DNA of 23,801 nucleotides from Auxenochlorella pyrenoidosa (GCA_001430745.1 KQ481938.1:377455-401255); one strand, 5' to 3'. Counted from the stretch's first letter, positions 1 through 8,349 are shown. The notes: generated from the letters alone by a model not told the origin. Made by a program: numbers and translations.

Positions 1-600
1 ATATGCCACGGCCAAAACACAGTCTGCTTGCCTGCTCAGCCTCTCCCAGCCTCCCATGCTCTCCCCACCAGCCTCCCCCCTGCTGCCATGTACTGCAGGC
101 TCTCGCCACGGTCGCGCCGGCAGTGATGCCAGCGCCCAGCTGCAGCACCCAGCGGCCAGCAGTCAACACTGCAGGCAGGGGGGCGGGGCGCCCATGCTCT
201 GCGGCAGTCTGCATGACTGGCTGGCGCAGCTCCTTCAGCCTGAAATGACGGCCGCAACCCACCTCTCCTGCCAGCAATCGACGGCAGCGCGGACACGCAA
301 GCAGCTGGCAAAGCAGCGGTGTCGACAGACCTTCTCACAGTTTAGGTGTTTGGCAGTCCCTTGTGCAGCAGCAACCTGAGAGCCTTAGCCGATAGAGAAT
401 GGCTTAGAATGCGATTGTGCAGCAGAGAAACCTTAAGTTTCTCCCTTCCTTGTCAAGAGAGTGGAAGCACACCGCAATGCACTGCTTGACCCTTGTGCGG
501 GCAGGCCTGCATGACACAATCACCAAGAGGCACTACTGGGCAAGCAGTGGGCCTCCATGTGGTTACAAGCATGTGGGCTGCCAAGCTAGTCACATAATGA
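1..600. repeat. Oldest copy of the duplicated intergenic flank (unit 1)
   Basis: No gene is supported here. The stretch aligns, with many indels, to 3100-3700 and 10850-11470, which are the flanks lying between the coiled-coil gene (plus strand) and the ELIP-like gene (minus strand) in units 2 and 3. Shared landmarks in order are a CTGCTCAGCCT block, a TACTGCAGG block, an ATGGCTT..AA block, a GCAGCAGAG..AACCTT block near 415-435 and CAAGCATGTGGGC near 566. Homology fades near 600, so the neighbouring ELIP-like gene of this unit is missing or displaced. The three copies do not preserve any common reading frame, which argues for non-coding flank. Confidence 0.6.
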
Positions 601-819
601 CTTGGAGGGAATGGTGGCGGCGGCGCCCGCAGCACAGCGGGAGCAAGTGTGGCTGTGCCCAAAAATGGCGAACCCTGCACACCCTCTAGTTCATGCCGAT
701 CACCTTTCGACACTGAGGCAACCCGCTCACCTTTCCGTCGACAGAACCCTGGGTGATCACCATCGCCTCGTCTCGGTGCAGCCTAAACTCTGCCTGCCCC
801 TAGCCCGCAGTCTCGAACG

Positions 820-1240
820 CCTCTATCATGTTGCAGGCAGCACGCAGCCGGCGGCGCGCAGGCTGCGGAGGTGGCGACAGGGCCCTGGCCCCGATTCTGG
901 CAACGGAGCGGCAAGGCGGGGCAGGCATGACGGCGTGCCGGCAGAAGAAGGGGAGCTGGACGAGATCACGGTGCAGGGTGAGCAGACGGCAAGGAGGGAC
1001 TGGCAGGCTGCAGCCAGAATGAGGCAGGCCAGCAGGCGTGTTCTCGCACGCACGGAGCATGCACAGCGCTGCTGCCGGGCGCGGTGCCTGCCCCGTCTTT
1101 GCTGCCCAAGTGTAGACGCAGCGACGTGGCAGATATGCCTGTGCCGTTCCTCCCGCCTGTCAATCGCCTGCTCTTTTGGCCACCCCTGGCGCCCATCTGC
1201 TCCTCTGCCCCCTGCAGGCGCGCTGGCGAGCAGCTCTGCC
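820..1240 (+). pseudogene. Inverted fragment of the ELIP-like gene (two exon ends plus the intron between)
   Basis: The plus strand here matches the minus-strand ELIP-like genes at 6209-6391/5971 and 14006-14191/13776. From about 880 it reads GVPAEEGELDEITVQG followed by GTGAGCAG, against GVPAGEGEKEQDQGTVWG plus the same donor in copies A and B. The intron that follows shares the blocks CCAGCAGG(C/T)GTGTT and GCACAGCGCTGCTGC. The acceptor CCCCTGCAG and the first bases of the next exon (GCGCGCTGG) are found at 1208-1226. Upstream and downstream exons are absent, so this is a broken relic inverted with respect to the live copies. It ends against a fragment of gene D. Confidence 0.6.
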
Positions 1241-1283
1241 ACCCTCTGCCCCCTGCAGGTGCGCTGGCAAGCAGCTCTGCCAC
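1202..1283 (+). repeat. 41-bp tandem duplication of a 3' splice site and exon start
   Basis: Two direct copies with a 41-bp period (1202-1242 and 1243-1283) differ at a few positions. Each contains the acceptor CCCCCTGCAG and the following exon head GCGCTGGC(G/A)AGCAGC of the ELIP-like gene fragment. The duplication is visible directly in the sequence. Confidence 0.85.
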
Positions 1284-1284
1284 C

Positions 1285-1385
1285 CTCGCACCAGGCTGCG
1301 CGCGCTGCACCGCCCCCAGCGACTCGCGAGCCTTGCGCCATGCAGCACCCGCGTGCACCCACTCCTCCCCGGCCGCAGTCACTGC
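1285..1385 (-). pseudogene. Fragment of a gene D paralogue
   Basis: The minus strand encodes AAGEEWVHAGAAWRKARESL followed by QRAQPGA, closely matching AAGEEWLRAGAAWRKAFESL..QRAQPGA in gene D (minus strand, near 9400-9480). Similarity stops abruptly on both sides. On its upstream side it runs directly into broken coiled-coil copy a in the same frame, so this is either a chimeric relic or a hint that the two families once formed one gene. Too short to be functional on its own. Confidence 0.6.
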
Positions 1386-1399
1386 AGACTGCCCGAGTG

Positions 1400-1615
1400 C
1401 CGCTGGCTCACCTTCCTGGCCACAGAGTGTGGGCCGCTGGCTGGACTGCCAGCGGGCCTCGTGCTTATGGCCGCGCCGCCCACGGCGCCTCGTCGCACTG
1501 TGCCTTGGCTGCTTCCCACTGCGCTTCTGCATGCAGCGCCGCGGATTGCGCTACGAGCGGCTTCACCAGCAGCAATAGGTTGATGACTCGCAGGTACTGC
1601 ACCTCCCAATGGCAG
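1400..1615 (-). pseudogene. Broken coiled-coil gene copy a
   Basis: Reading away from the palindrome centre the minus strand gives LRVINLLLLV..AQSAALHAEAQW and later HEARWQSSQRPTL..GQEG before a GTGAGC donor. This parallels RLRAINFLL in copy f and the NLFLMLQMAALLEDRNAAQ segment of intact gene E. The two conserved parts lie in different frames, so the copy carries a frameshift. The N-terminal half present in gene E is missing. Confidence 0.5.
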
Positions 1616-1845
1616 GTGCACCTCCCAATGGCAGGTGCAGTAGCTGTGCGTCATGAGCCTCTTGCTACTGCTGCAGCCGCAGGAAGCGCAGAGCGCGGCA
1701 CTGGCTGGCTGGCTGGCTGCAGGCTGAAGCGCAGTGGGCAGCCGACAAGGCCCAGTGCGGGGCCGCTCTGCGGGCGCTGCAGCCAAAGCATGAGGCCCGC
1801 TGGTAGTCCAGCCAGCGGCCCACACTCACTAGCCAGAAAGGTGAG
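1407..1845. repeat. Inverted repeat P1 (head-to-head, arms about 215 bp)
   Basis: The sequence from the GGCTCACC block at 1405 inward is matched by the reverse complement ending at GGTGAGCC near 1846. Examples are the GTGTGGGCCGCTGGCTGG block and its complement near 1810-1829. The centre near 1618 has TACTGCACCT (1595-1604) pairing with AGGTGCAGTA (1633-1642), around a short direct repeat of CAGGTGCACCTCCCAATGG. Arms have diverged with small indels, so this is an old duplication rather than a perfect hairpin. Confidence 0.8.
1625..1845 (+). pseudogene. Broken coiled-coil gene copy b
   Basis: Plus-strand mirror of copy a. MSLLLLLQPQEAQSAALAGW is read in one frame, and after the GGCT tandem run near 1709-1720 the conserved part WLQAEAQWAADKAQC continues in another frame, so an indel in the GGCT repeat has broken it. 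The tail HEARW is followed by a TAG stop. A GAAAG/GTGAGC donor-like end is retained at about 1840. It is a relic of the gene E family. Confidence 0.5.
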
Positions 1846-1859
1846 CCCGGCAGCACATG

Positions 1860-2165
1860 CGCGCAGCTACCCCTCGCCTGCTGCCCCCAGCGCCGACTCC
1901 AGATGCCGCTCGCCTTCCTGGTCAGAGGGTGAGGGCTCCTGGCTGTACTTGCAGCGGGCGCTCTGCGCTGCCCGCAGCCGCAGCAGCAGCTTCACGGCAC
2001 GGAGGCGCTGACCCTCCCCATCACTGCCGTTGCCGCTGCCCACACGGCTGCTGTTCTGCCAGAGGAAGCTGATTTTGTTGGACAATAGCCCGCTGATCAC
2101 GCTAACAGTTGTTTCCTTGGCGGCTTCGCTGGTCGACCTTGGCGGGACGGTATCCGCCACGGGCA
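1860..2165 (-). pseudogene. Coiled-coil gene copy c (open but degenerate)
   Basis: The minus strand is open across this block and contains EAAKETTVSVISGLLSNK, ISFLWQNSSR and EGQRLRAVKLLLRLRAAQSA. These line up in order with EAMKQTATGTASTLIASG, ISFTKWLQSL and EEHQRSMNLFLMLQMAALLE of gene E. No clear start codon or upstream transit-like region is present, and the donor-like end of its sisters has become GAAGGCGAG. This is the least damaged of the six copies, and a short live exon cannot be ruled out. Confidence 0.5.
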
Positions 2166-2385
2166 CGTGCCCTTGCGGCTCGCTGGGGCGGAAACCGTCC
2201 CTCCAACTTTGATGGGAAAGCCGCCAAGGAGACGGAGATTAGCACGATCAGCGAGGTACTGTCCAACAAATTCAGCTTCCTCTGGCAGCAGAGCAGTCGC
2301 GGAGATGGTGGCCGCAGCAGCTGTGGGGAGGTGCAGCGCATGCACGCCACAAACTGGTTTCCACATCATGGCAGCCAGTAGGCCC
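1905..2385. repeat. Inverted repeat P2 (head-to-head)
   Basis: CCAGAGGAAG at 2059-2068 mirrors CTTCCTCTGG at 2276-2285. Around them longer blocks match in reverse complement, including TCCTTGGCGGC near 2114-2124 with GCCGCCAAGGA near 2220-2230. The centre is near 2172. The inner arms encode the N-terminal part of the coiled-coil gene on both strands (copies c and d). Confidence 0.8.
2175..2385 (+). pseudogene. Broken coiled-coil gene copy d
   Basis: Plus-strand mirror of copy c. FDGKAAKETEISTISEVLSN then KFSFLWQQSSRGDGG and EVQRMHATNWF are recognisable, followed by a TAG stop near 2379. The leucine-rich helix present in gene E and copy c is lost after EVQRM, so the copy is truncated. Confidence 0.5.
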
Positions 2386-2387
2386 CC

Positions 2388-2735
2388 CTCACCTGCCCCA
2401 CCGCCGGTGGCGCTGGCAGTTCTGGGTCAGCTCCAGCTGGCCGCATCATCAAGACAGGCAGAGAGCCCGCGGTGCCTCCTTCTACTCTGCCTTGTTGGCT
2501 GCCCGCTCTGCTTGTGCCTGCAGCGCCGCAGCGCTATGCACAGCTGCAGCAGCAGCAAGATGTTGATGGGTGTGGATGGTGCATCTGCCCATCTGTCCCG
2601 CCGTTGCTGCAACCCCAACTCCCGCCCTGTTGCCAGAGGGTGACGGTGATTGCGATGACGCCGCAGGTAGCGCCGATTGCGCTTTCCTCCACGGCTTCGC
2701 TATCGAAGTTTGAGGGACAGTTTTTCCCACGGCCG
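2388..2735 (-). pseudogene. Broken coiled-coil gene copy e
   Basis: Outward from the P3 centre the minus strand shows KTVPQTSIAKPWRKAQSAL and later AAAVHSAAALQAQAERAANK, then a stop. A second frame gives NILLLLQLCIALRRC at the leucine-rich position, so at least one frameshift separates the parts. It ends tail-to-tail against copy d near 2385. Confidence 0.5.
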
Positions 2736-2744
2736 CCTGGCCCT

Positions 2745-3080
2745 GTGGCTCGTCCGGCAAAAATGGTCCCTCCAGCTTTGACGGCAAAGCCATGAAGTAA
2801 GCGTCAATCAGCGCAGCTGGCGGCATCGTCGCCAACACCGGCACCCTCCGGCAGGGCGGGAGTGGGTGTTGCTGCAACGGCGGCAATGATGGGCGGATGC
2901 AGCGTCTGCGCGCCATCAACTTCCTGTTGCCCCCGCACTTGCAGTCACAGCAGAGTGCAGTGCAGCTGGTGGCAGCCCAGTGGACCACCGAGGCCGGGCC
3001 GGAGATTGTGTTGCGGGAGCTGGCGCTGCGGCCCCTGAGTCCACCCACGGGCTCTCGCCCTTTGAGCGGCCAGGAAGGTG
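2745..3080 (+). pseudogene. Broken coiled-coil gene copy f (unit 2 partner of ELIP-like copy A)
   Basis: SSFDGKAMK is followed by a TAA stop exactly where gene E has AMKQT. Downstream RMQRLRAINFLL..SQQSAVQLVAAQW and GSRPLSGQEG remain open up to a GAAG/GTGAGC end at 3077. Its 3' flank is homologous to the 3' flank of gene E, which identifies f as the positional counterpart of E in duplicated unit 2. The stop suggests it is dead. Confidence 0.6.
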
Positions 3081-3947
3081 AGCCTGCAGTACCTGGGCAG
3101 CCACCGATGTCGCGAGCCAGTGCCAACTCAGCCCGCTCCCATGCTCAGCCTGTGACCCGGGCTGGCCGCCCATGCTCACGCCACCTCGCAGCCCCTCCCG
3201 CTGCTGGTACTGCAGGACCCCAATGCCTGGTACCGCACGCCACGCCACCGCCCACCCGGCAACCGCAGGCAGGGGGAAGCCGGCCATGCCCTGCGGCAGC
3301 CTGCCCCACCCTCTGGCGCACCTCCTGCAGCCCGGCCCAGCAGCCACGCCCCACCTGATGCCCGCTGTGAGCCACAGCAGCTGGGGGCCACCACCGAGCG
3401 CAGGGGGCCAGCAGCAAAGCCTGCGAGCAGCTGAGGCAGCGTGTTGACAGCTCTGCCTCCTTGTATTCTTCTGGCAGACTTTCGCCATTAACATTCTCCT
3501 GTTGATGGCGGTGTCACTATCGGCTATCCACTGATTTGGCAGGACGCGATGGCTTGAAACGTGCATGTGCAGCAGAGCAACCTTGGAATCAACTTGTGTA
3601 AATTGCCGTAATCACAAGCAGTAGGCAACGCACTGCCCGGCACAGGGGTGTGCTCCCATCAAGCCAGCATGCGCGAGCATGTGGGCAGTGAGGAGCGCCA
3701 TTGAATCAACTCAAATCAGGAGCAGTTGCACTTTCGTGCTGGAAGAAAGAGAGAATGCCTGCTTTAAAGAACCAGCCTCGTTCCATAGCGGCAGGCGCAA
3801 GCCAGCCAGCTGTGCTGCCTCGTGCTGAGCCTGGCTAGCGGCAGGCCAAGCATCTGTAGCCACCACTGCTGCAATGTTAGTACTCGCCCGCCCTCCTCGC
3901 ATCCCTCGCTGCGAGTCGCCTGCCCCGCTGCTCCTGGGCAGCTCAGC
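3081..3947. repeat. Duplicated intergenic flank, unit 2
   Basis: No gene is supported. This block aligns with 10816-11728: CCCATGCTCACGCCACCT, CTGCTGGTACTGCAGG, GGCTTGAAAC near 3552, GCAGCAGAGCAACCTTGGAA near 3570, and CAGCTCAGCTCAGGGCCAGAG at the 3' border of the ELIP-like gene. It is the convergent intergenic region of the pair, probably including the 3' UTR of ELIP-like copy A. The paralogues share no conserved frame. Confidence 0.6.
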
Positions 3948-6391
3948 TCAGGGCCAGAGGTAGAACAGGGTGCCAAAGGCGGGGCGGTTGCTATGCACCG
4001 TCTCGAACGCCAGCAGCAGCGCAAACAGAAGCATGGCGGCGCGCCCCAGCCACACCTGCAGGCGGGCAGGCAGGGGAGGACCGAGGCATCATCAGGGACG
4101 TAGGCAGGCAAGCAAGCAAGGGCAGCCAGGTGCGTGGTGGGCCGCCGCAACGCACAGGCAGAGTGCAGGCCACGCAGGCGGCAAGGTGCGCGAGCAGAGG
4201 CCTGCCCGGGCGCCTCGGGACCATGCCCGGGCCCAGCGGGCACCAGCGAGGCCAGGCATGTGGTCTGCAAGACAGCACTGTTGACTCGGGTCAGGGGCAG
4301 AGGCTCGCCTGGGCGCTTGGGGCCAGGCCCAGCGGGCGCCAGTGCGGGACGGTGCCGCCGCCCGCCGCCCGCTCCGCCAGGGTCAGCAGCACTGCCACTG
4401 CCAGCACTGCGCCAGGGGTGAGCCGGGCAGCATGGCAGGTGGTGGGCCGGACAGCGGTGAGCTGGGCAGCGCAGCCGGCGGTGGGTCGGACAGCGGTGGG
4501 CCGGGCAGCGCAGCCGGTGTTGATCCGCCGGGCAGCACGGCGGGCGTTGACACACAGGCAGCAGGGGCGCAACGCAGCCAGCACAGGATGCAAGAAGAGA
4601 AGCGCACATGCAGGCATGCAGGCGGCTGCCGCGCAGGCGGCCGCATGAGTGCGCAGCGCCTGCGCATCGGCGCCTGCTGCGCTGCCTGGCGCATCAGCGT
4701 GCAGTAGTGCGTCAGTGCTGGCCGCACCTCCCAGCGCGGCCGCCTGGGAGCTGGAGCGGCCAGCTGGAGCTGGAGCGGCCAGCTCAATCTGATAGGACCC
4801 CTCGAACCTGCAGGCATGTGCGGGACACCAGGCATGTGTGGTGCAGGCGGCACTTTTGTCAAGGCCTGTTGACTCTACAAGCGCGCTTGCTACCACAGTG
4901 CCCTGCTCTGGCATGCCGAGCCGCCCACTGACGGCCCTGCCTGCAAAAACAGATGGGCCTGGCCAGCCCCTCACCGCACCGCCTGCCTGAGATGGGCCTG
5001 TACTGTTCAGGGGCGGCCCTGCCTGGACCGTCCCCGTACCGCCCTGCCTGCGCCCACGCACCTGCCCAGCAGCTGGGACAGCACGCTCTGCTGCGTGAGC
5101 ACCTCGGACACAAAGGCGGCGCACAGGCCCAGGGCGGCAGACCTGCGGGAAGCAGAGAGGAGGGGTGGGGAGGCCATGCGTCACGCCCGTGCATGCGAAC
5201 ACCCGAGCCAGCTGCGCCTGCGAGTGGACCTGTTGCAGAGCGTAGCTGCCCCACCTTCCTTTAATCGCAGGCTTGCAGCAGGGCATGCACAATGGCGGTG
5301 GGCCTGCCCGGTGCGAGAGCAGGAGGCGCTTGCCTGCCCATGGCTGTCTCGATGACGCGGGCCGCAGGGGGTGGCCCCGGGTCGCCAGGGCCCCTGCGCA
5401 GAGGCAGGACTCGGCGGGGGACGATGTTGCAGCAGAGCAGGAGCAGGGGCCATGTCAAGGCAAAGCCACTGCAGACGGCGGTGTTTGGGTAGCACAGCAC
5501 CAGCTGATGGTGCATGGGCAAGAGTACAGTGCACCATCCTGCTGATGCAAGGCATGCAGTCGGCCGAGGCCTGCTGCCACTCCACTGCATGTGGACGCTC
5601 GACCAAGACCATTCCCTGCCTGCCCCACCTTTTCGGGTGCAGGCGCTCCACCAGGCGCTCCAGGCTTCGCTCAGCCTCCTGGCGCTCGCCCTGCCGGCGG
5701 CGCAGCGACGACAGAATGCCCCCCTGGTAGGGATGCTGGCACTGCCCGTCGCCGGCGTCCACGTCGGCGGCGGCAGGCGCCTCCTCCTTGCCAGTCGTGG
5801 CAGCAGGCGGCAGCGCACGCGGCGGCTCTGTCACCTCGGCTGGCAGGTGCTGCCTGCCCCCAGCAGCCTGCTTGAGGTCGTTGGCGTAACGGCGGCTGCT
5901 TGCCTCGGCAGCAGCTTCCTCCATGGCCCGGCGGAAGCTGCCGTGCTGCTCGTCGCGGCTGGCCAGCGCGCCTGCAGGGGGGCAGAGTGGGAGGTGGGCG
6001 TGAGAGACTGGTGCCAGAGCGCCCAAGTGCTGCAGAGGCAGTTGCACCGCGCCACTGCGCCTGCACTGTGGCAGTAAACGGCGAGCATATGCTGTTCCAC
6101 TAGCAGAGCTGTGCATGCCTCGTGCATGCAAGTGCAGGTCTGCTGGCCTACCCATTGCTGGCCGGCGACCTGCCAGCCCCTGCTTGCCCCTGCTTGCCCT
6201 CTGCTCACCCCACACCGTGCCCTGGTCCTGCTCCTTCTCTCCCTCTCCCGCCGGCACGCCGCTGCCGGCGCCCCTGCCGCCGCCTTGGCTGGGGCCCGGG
6301 CGGGGGCTGGGGCTGGGGCCAGGAGCTGCCTTGAAGTAGAACATGGAGTCGCTGCCCTGCAGTGCATCTCCCTCCACATCACACCCCTCCT
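3948..6391 (-). CDS. ELIP-like three-helix protein, copy A, 5'-truncated
   Basis: Seven exons join in frame: 6391-6209, 5971-5629, 5393-5334, 5142-5062, 4807-4728, 4406-4309, 4055-3948. They encode about 316 residues ending LFYLWP and TGA. The C-terminus has three predicted membrane helices: the first begins ETAMGR and has a Glu 13 residues after the Arg, the middle one is LAVAVLLTLAER, and the third is VWLGRAAMLLFALLLAFE with the same Arg-Glu spacing. This resembles the chlorophyll-binding helices 1 and 3 of early light-induced proteins, which by family knowledge act in thylakoids. Two introns (after 5334 and 4309) use GC donors. Compared with copy B, all upstream exons are missing; homology ends near 6455 and kinase exons follow. 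Every phase is kept and no stops are seen, so the region may be expressed as a fusion or from a new start. The ELIP assignment is by motif only. Confidence 0.65.
4410..4600. repeat. Intronic minisatellite in ELIP-like copy A
   Basis: Repeats of about 33-36 bp carry GGTGAGC(T/C)GGGCAGC and GCAGCCGG(C/T)G motifs. They lie in the intron between the exons at 4406 and 4728. The corresponding intron of copy B (12171-12592) holds the same repeat in longer form (about 422 against 321 bp), so unit number changed after the duplication. Confidence 0.6.
4750..4784 (-). repeat. 19-bp tandem duplication inside a copy A exon, frame preserved
   Basis: GCTGGAGCGGCCAGCT occurs at 4750 and again at 4769. Copy B has a single unit, with GCGGGCC instead of GCGGCC. 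The net difference is 18 nt, so six residues rich in Ala/Pro are added after QIELA without breaking the frame. Confidence 0.75.
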
Positions 6392-6517
6392 CTGCAGGCG
6401 GTTGGACAGCGGCAAGGTGCCTGCTCAGGTGGCTGGGCAGAGGTCAGGGCCGCACCAGGGTGGAGCCGCGGCAGGCGGGGGATGCTGGCCCCTCCCCTGT
6501 GCATCCCAGCCACACAC

Positions 6518-8067
6518 CAGCAGCTGGTGTGCCATCTTCCCGAGCTGGCGCAGCACCTGGCCAGGCGGCAACTCTGCCGAGGAGGCCACCCAGTCAAGGA
6601 GCCCTGGGAAGAGGCGCTCTGCAGGCCGGCCAGGAGGGTGGTGGGGTTGGGGGTTGGAAGGTCGGGGTTAGGGGTATGGAAGGGTGGGGTGGGGTTGGGG
6701 GTAGGGTTGCGGTTGGGGTCGTGTTTGGGGTTGGGGTTGGGGTTGGGGTTGGATTTGGGGTTGGGAGGCCAGATGTGAGGCAGGCAGGAGGGCAGGAGCG
6801 AGGGCGCGCTGTGCACCAGAAAGGGGGGCGCCAGTTATGCCGGGTAGGCCGAGCGGCAGGCCGTGGGGCAAGGCCTAAAGGGCCGCCTCGGGCAGCCGAT
6901 GCTGGCCACGGCTGCTTGCGAGCCAATGCGCTTGACAGGACGCGCAGGCAGGGCTGCTTCCAGCGGCAGCTCAACCGCAGGGGCGAGCACAGGCGGAGCG
7001 GGGCTGGGCCGTTCGCCCGGAGTTTTGGCTGTGACGGGGAACCGAGTTGAAGCTATCCTGCAGCAGCACCTGCGGTGACAGGCTCACATAGATTTGGCCC
7101 CGCACCTGTCACCAGGCAGAAGTGTTCGCCCAGCTGGCAGGTGTCCAGCAGGCGGGCCAGCCCCAGGGCTGCGCCCCCGGGGGCGGCAGCATGCAGGAAC
7201 CGCAGGGCGCGCGCTTCCTGCGGGGTGTGCCGCGGAAGGGGGGGGGGAAGGGTGCGTGGGGTGGGTGGGGGTGGGTGGGTGGTGGGAGGGGGGTATGTCG
7301 CAAGAGGAGCAGCCTGAGATCTTGCGACGGCCGGAGAGGAGCAGCGCCATGCAACTGAGCATGCGCAGTGGGCACAGCGGCAAGCGACGCGGAACGCAAC
7401 GCCGGCGCGGCGCACCCGCTGCCCCGCCAGCGGGTGCTGCCGGCTCATGGCCTTGATGGCCACCAGCTGCCCAGCAGAGGGCGCCAGCGTGTCCTCTGCC
7501 AGGATGACCTGAGGCCAGAAGAGGAAAGGCAGATGCGCGCAGAAGATGGGCAGCGATTAGCTGGCGTTGGGCGCCCCAGGAGAAGTTGATGTGCCCATCA
7601 GCACAAGGGTGCTCAAGGGAAGACGGAGCAAGCAGGTCCCTCTCCCCTTGCATCCCACCTGCGCAGACACGCCCTCCCCAAGGGTGCTCAGGTAGCGGTA
7701 GCGCCGGGCCAGGTGGGTGCCGACTCGCAGCCGGCCATCCGGCAGCGTCAGCGCCGCGGCAGCGCCGCCGTTGGACCCGCCGTTGGTGCCGGGGAGCAGC
7801 ATGCCTGCAGACATGCACAACAGGCGGCTCCAGTGTTGAGTGTCCTGAGCCCAAGTGTTGACAGCAGGGTATCAGGCAACTCATGCTCATTCAATGATCA
7901 AAGAAGCCAGCAAGTCGCATGTCGCACTCACTGGCAGAGGTGGCGGGAGCGGCGGCGGCCAGGCCTCGGGTGAGGGCCAACAGCGGGCGCCCGGCTCCAG
8001 CGGCTGGTGGTAGCGCTTGCGCTTCCACAGATGCGGCACGCGTGAAGTCTGAGAAGGCGGAGCTCAT
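6518..8067 (-). CDS. Protein kinase gene, N-lobe only (C-lobe missing)
   Basis: Five exons join in frame: 8067-7932, 7804-7659, 7508-7416, 7217-7106, 6618-6518, giving 196 residues from an ATG preceded by an in-frame TAG. The first 75 residues are low complexity. The glycine loop GEGVSAQV (88-95) fits GxGxxxxV, VAIK gives the ATP lysine at 113, EARALRFL supplies the helix C glutamate at 126, and the hinge reads CLVTE (159-163). The last exon, RLFPGLLDWVASS..KMAHQLL, is typical of the start of the C-lobe. HRD, DFG and APE motifs are absent from the remaining sequence, which instead continues into ELIP-like copy A. Without splicing at 6518 the frame stops at 6425. The family looks like CMGC/DYRK-type kinases, but the subfamily is a guess. 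As it stands the product cannot be an active kinase. It may be a relic or one half of a fusion. Confidence 0.7.
6637..6767 (+). repeat. G-rich TTGGGG-like array in a kinase intron
   Basis: Degenerate GGGGTT/GGGGTTAG units, with an uninterrupted run of GGTTGG-type repeats around 6725-6765. It lies inside the intron between kinase exons 4 and 5, close to the breakpoint with ELIP-like copy A. Strong G-quadruplex potential on the plus strand is inferred from the many GGGG runs. Confidence 0.8.
7233..7294 (+). repeat. Second G-rich tract in a kinase intron
   Basis: Runs of G (up to about ten) and GGGT repeats fill the intron between kinase exons 3 and 4. On the coding strand this is a C-rich polypyrimidine stretch directly upstream of the acceptor at 7218, so it may simply act as a long polypyrimidine tract. 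Confidence 0.75.
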
Positions 8068-8344
8068 GGCCGAAGGTTCAAGCGCCTAGGGCATTCCGTT
8101 GCAGCCCAGGCGATGCTAGCAACGCTCAAGAAATTCGGAGGCATGCTCCTATCGCGCCCAAGCAGCAAGAGGTCCTCCACCGCCAGCAGGCACGCCGTGA
8201 GCGGCAGCGTGGCACTGGCAAGGATTCGGTTGTTGCCTTCCTCCTCCCTCCTCAACCTTGGAGCAGGATCCAGGGGTGTTCACGGTCAAGTAATGCTGTG
8301 ACATGCTGCTCAATTCAACCAAAAAGTAAGGAGCCATACATGCC

Positions 8345-8349
8345 TTACA
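8345..8349 (-). terminator. Candidate TGTAA polyadenylation signal
   Basis: The plus-strand TTACA reads TGTAA on the minus strand, the usual green-algal poly(A) signal. It lies about 50 nt past the stop of the ELIP-like last-exon remnant at 8398. The remnant is probably dead, so the signal may be a fossil. Confidence 0.35.

Larger units (their letters stand above)
2388..3080. repeat. Inverted repeat P3 (head-to-head, arms about 330 bp)
   Basis: GGGAC at 2714-2718 mirrors GTCCC at 2767-2771. TTGCTGCAACxxxAACTCCCGCCCTG near 2605-2632 mirrors CAGGGCGGGAGTGGGTGTTGCTGCAA near 2853-2880. The outer ends carry mirrored CTCACC (about 2388) and GGTGAG (3077-3082), the donor site of the ancestral gene. 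The centre is near 2742. Together P1-P3 are three palindromes in a row made from the same gene family. Confidence 0.8.

Noticed and set aside
602..2011. Long plus-strand open frame of 469 codons
   Set aside because: It runs through an ELIP-like fragment, a gene D fragment on the other strand and palindrome P1, so it is open only because stops are rare in this GC-rich DNA. No motif or paralogue supports it.
3960..4290. An additional exon between the last two exons of the ELIP-like genes
   Set aside because: Sequence around 4110-4290 is partly similar in copy B, but adding it breaks the phase between the exons ending at 4309 and starting at 4055, which join directly in frame.
6637..6767. A telomere or internal telomeric repeat
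   Set aside because: The units are irregular, mostly GGGGTT rather than the TTTAGGG usual in green algae, and genes continue on both sides. It is an intronic G-rich array.
8064..8255. Minus-strand 63-codon frame ending at the kinase start codon
   Set aside because: It ends in a TGA overlapping the kinase ATG and lies in another frame. It is more likely 5' UTR, although an upstream regulatory frame is possible.
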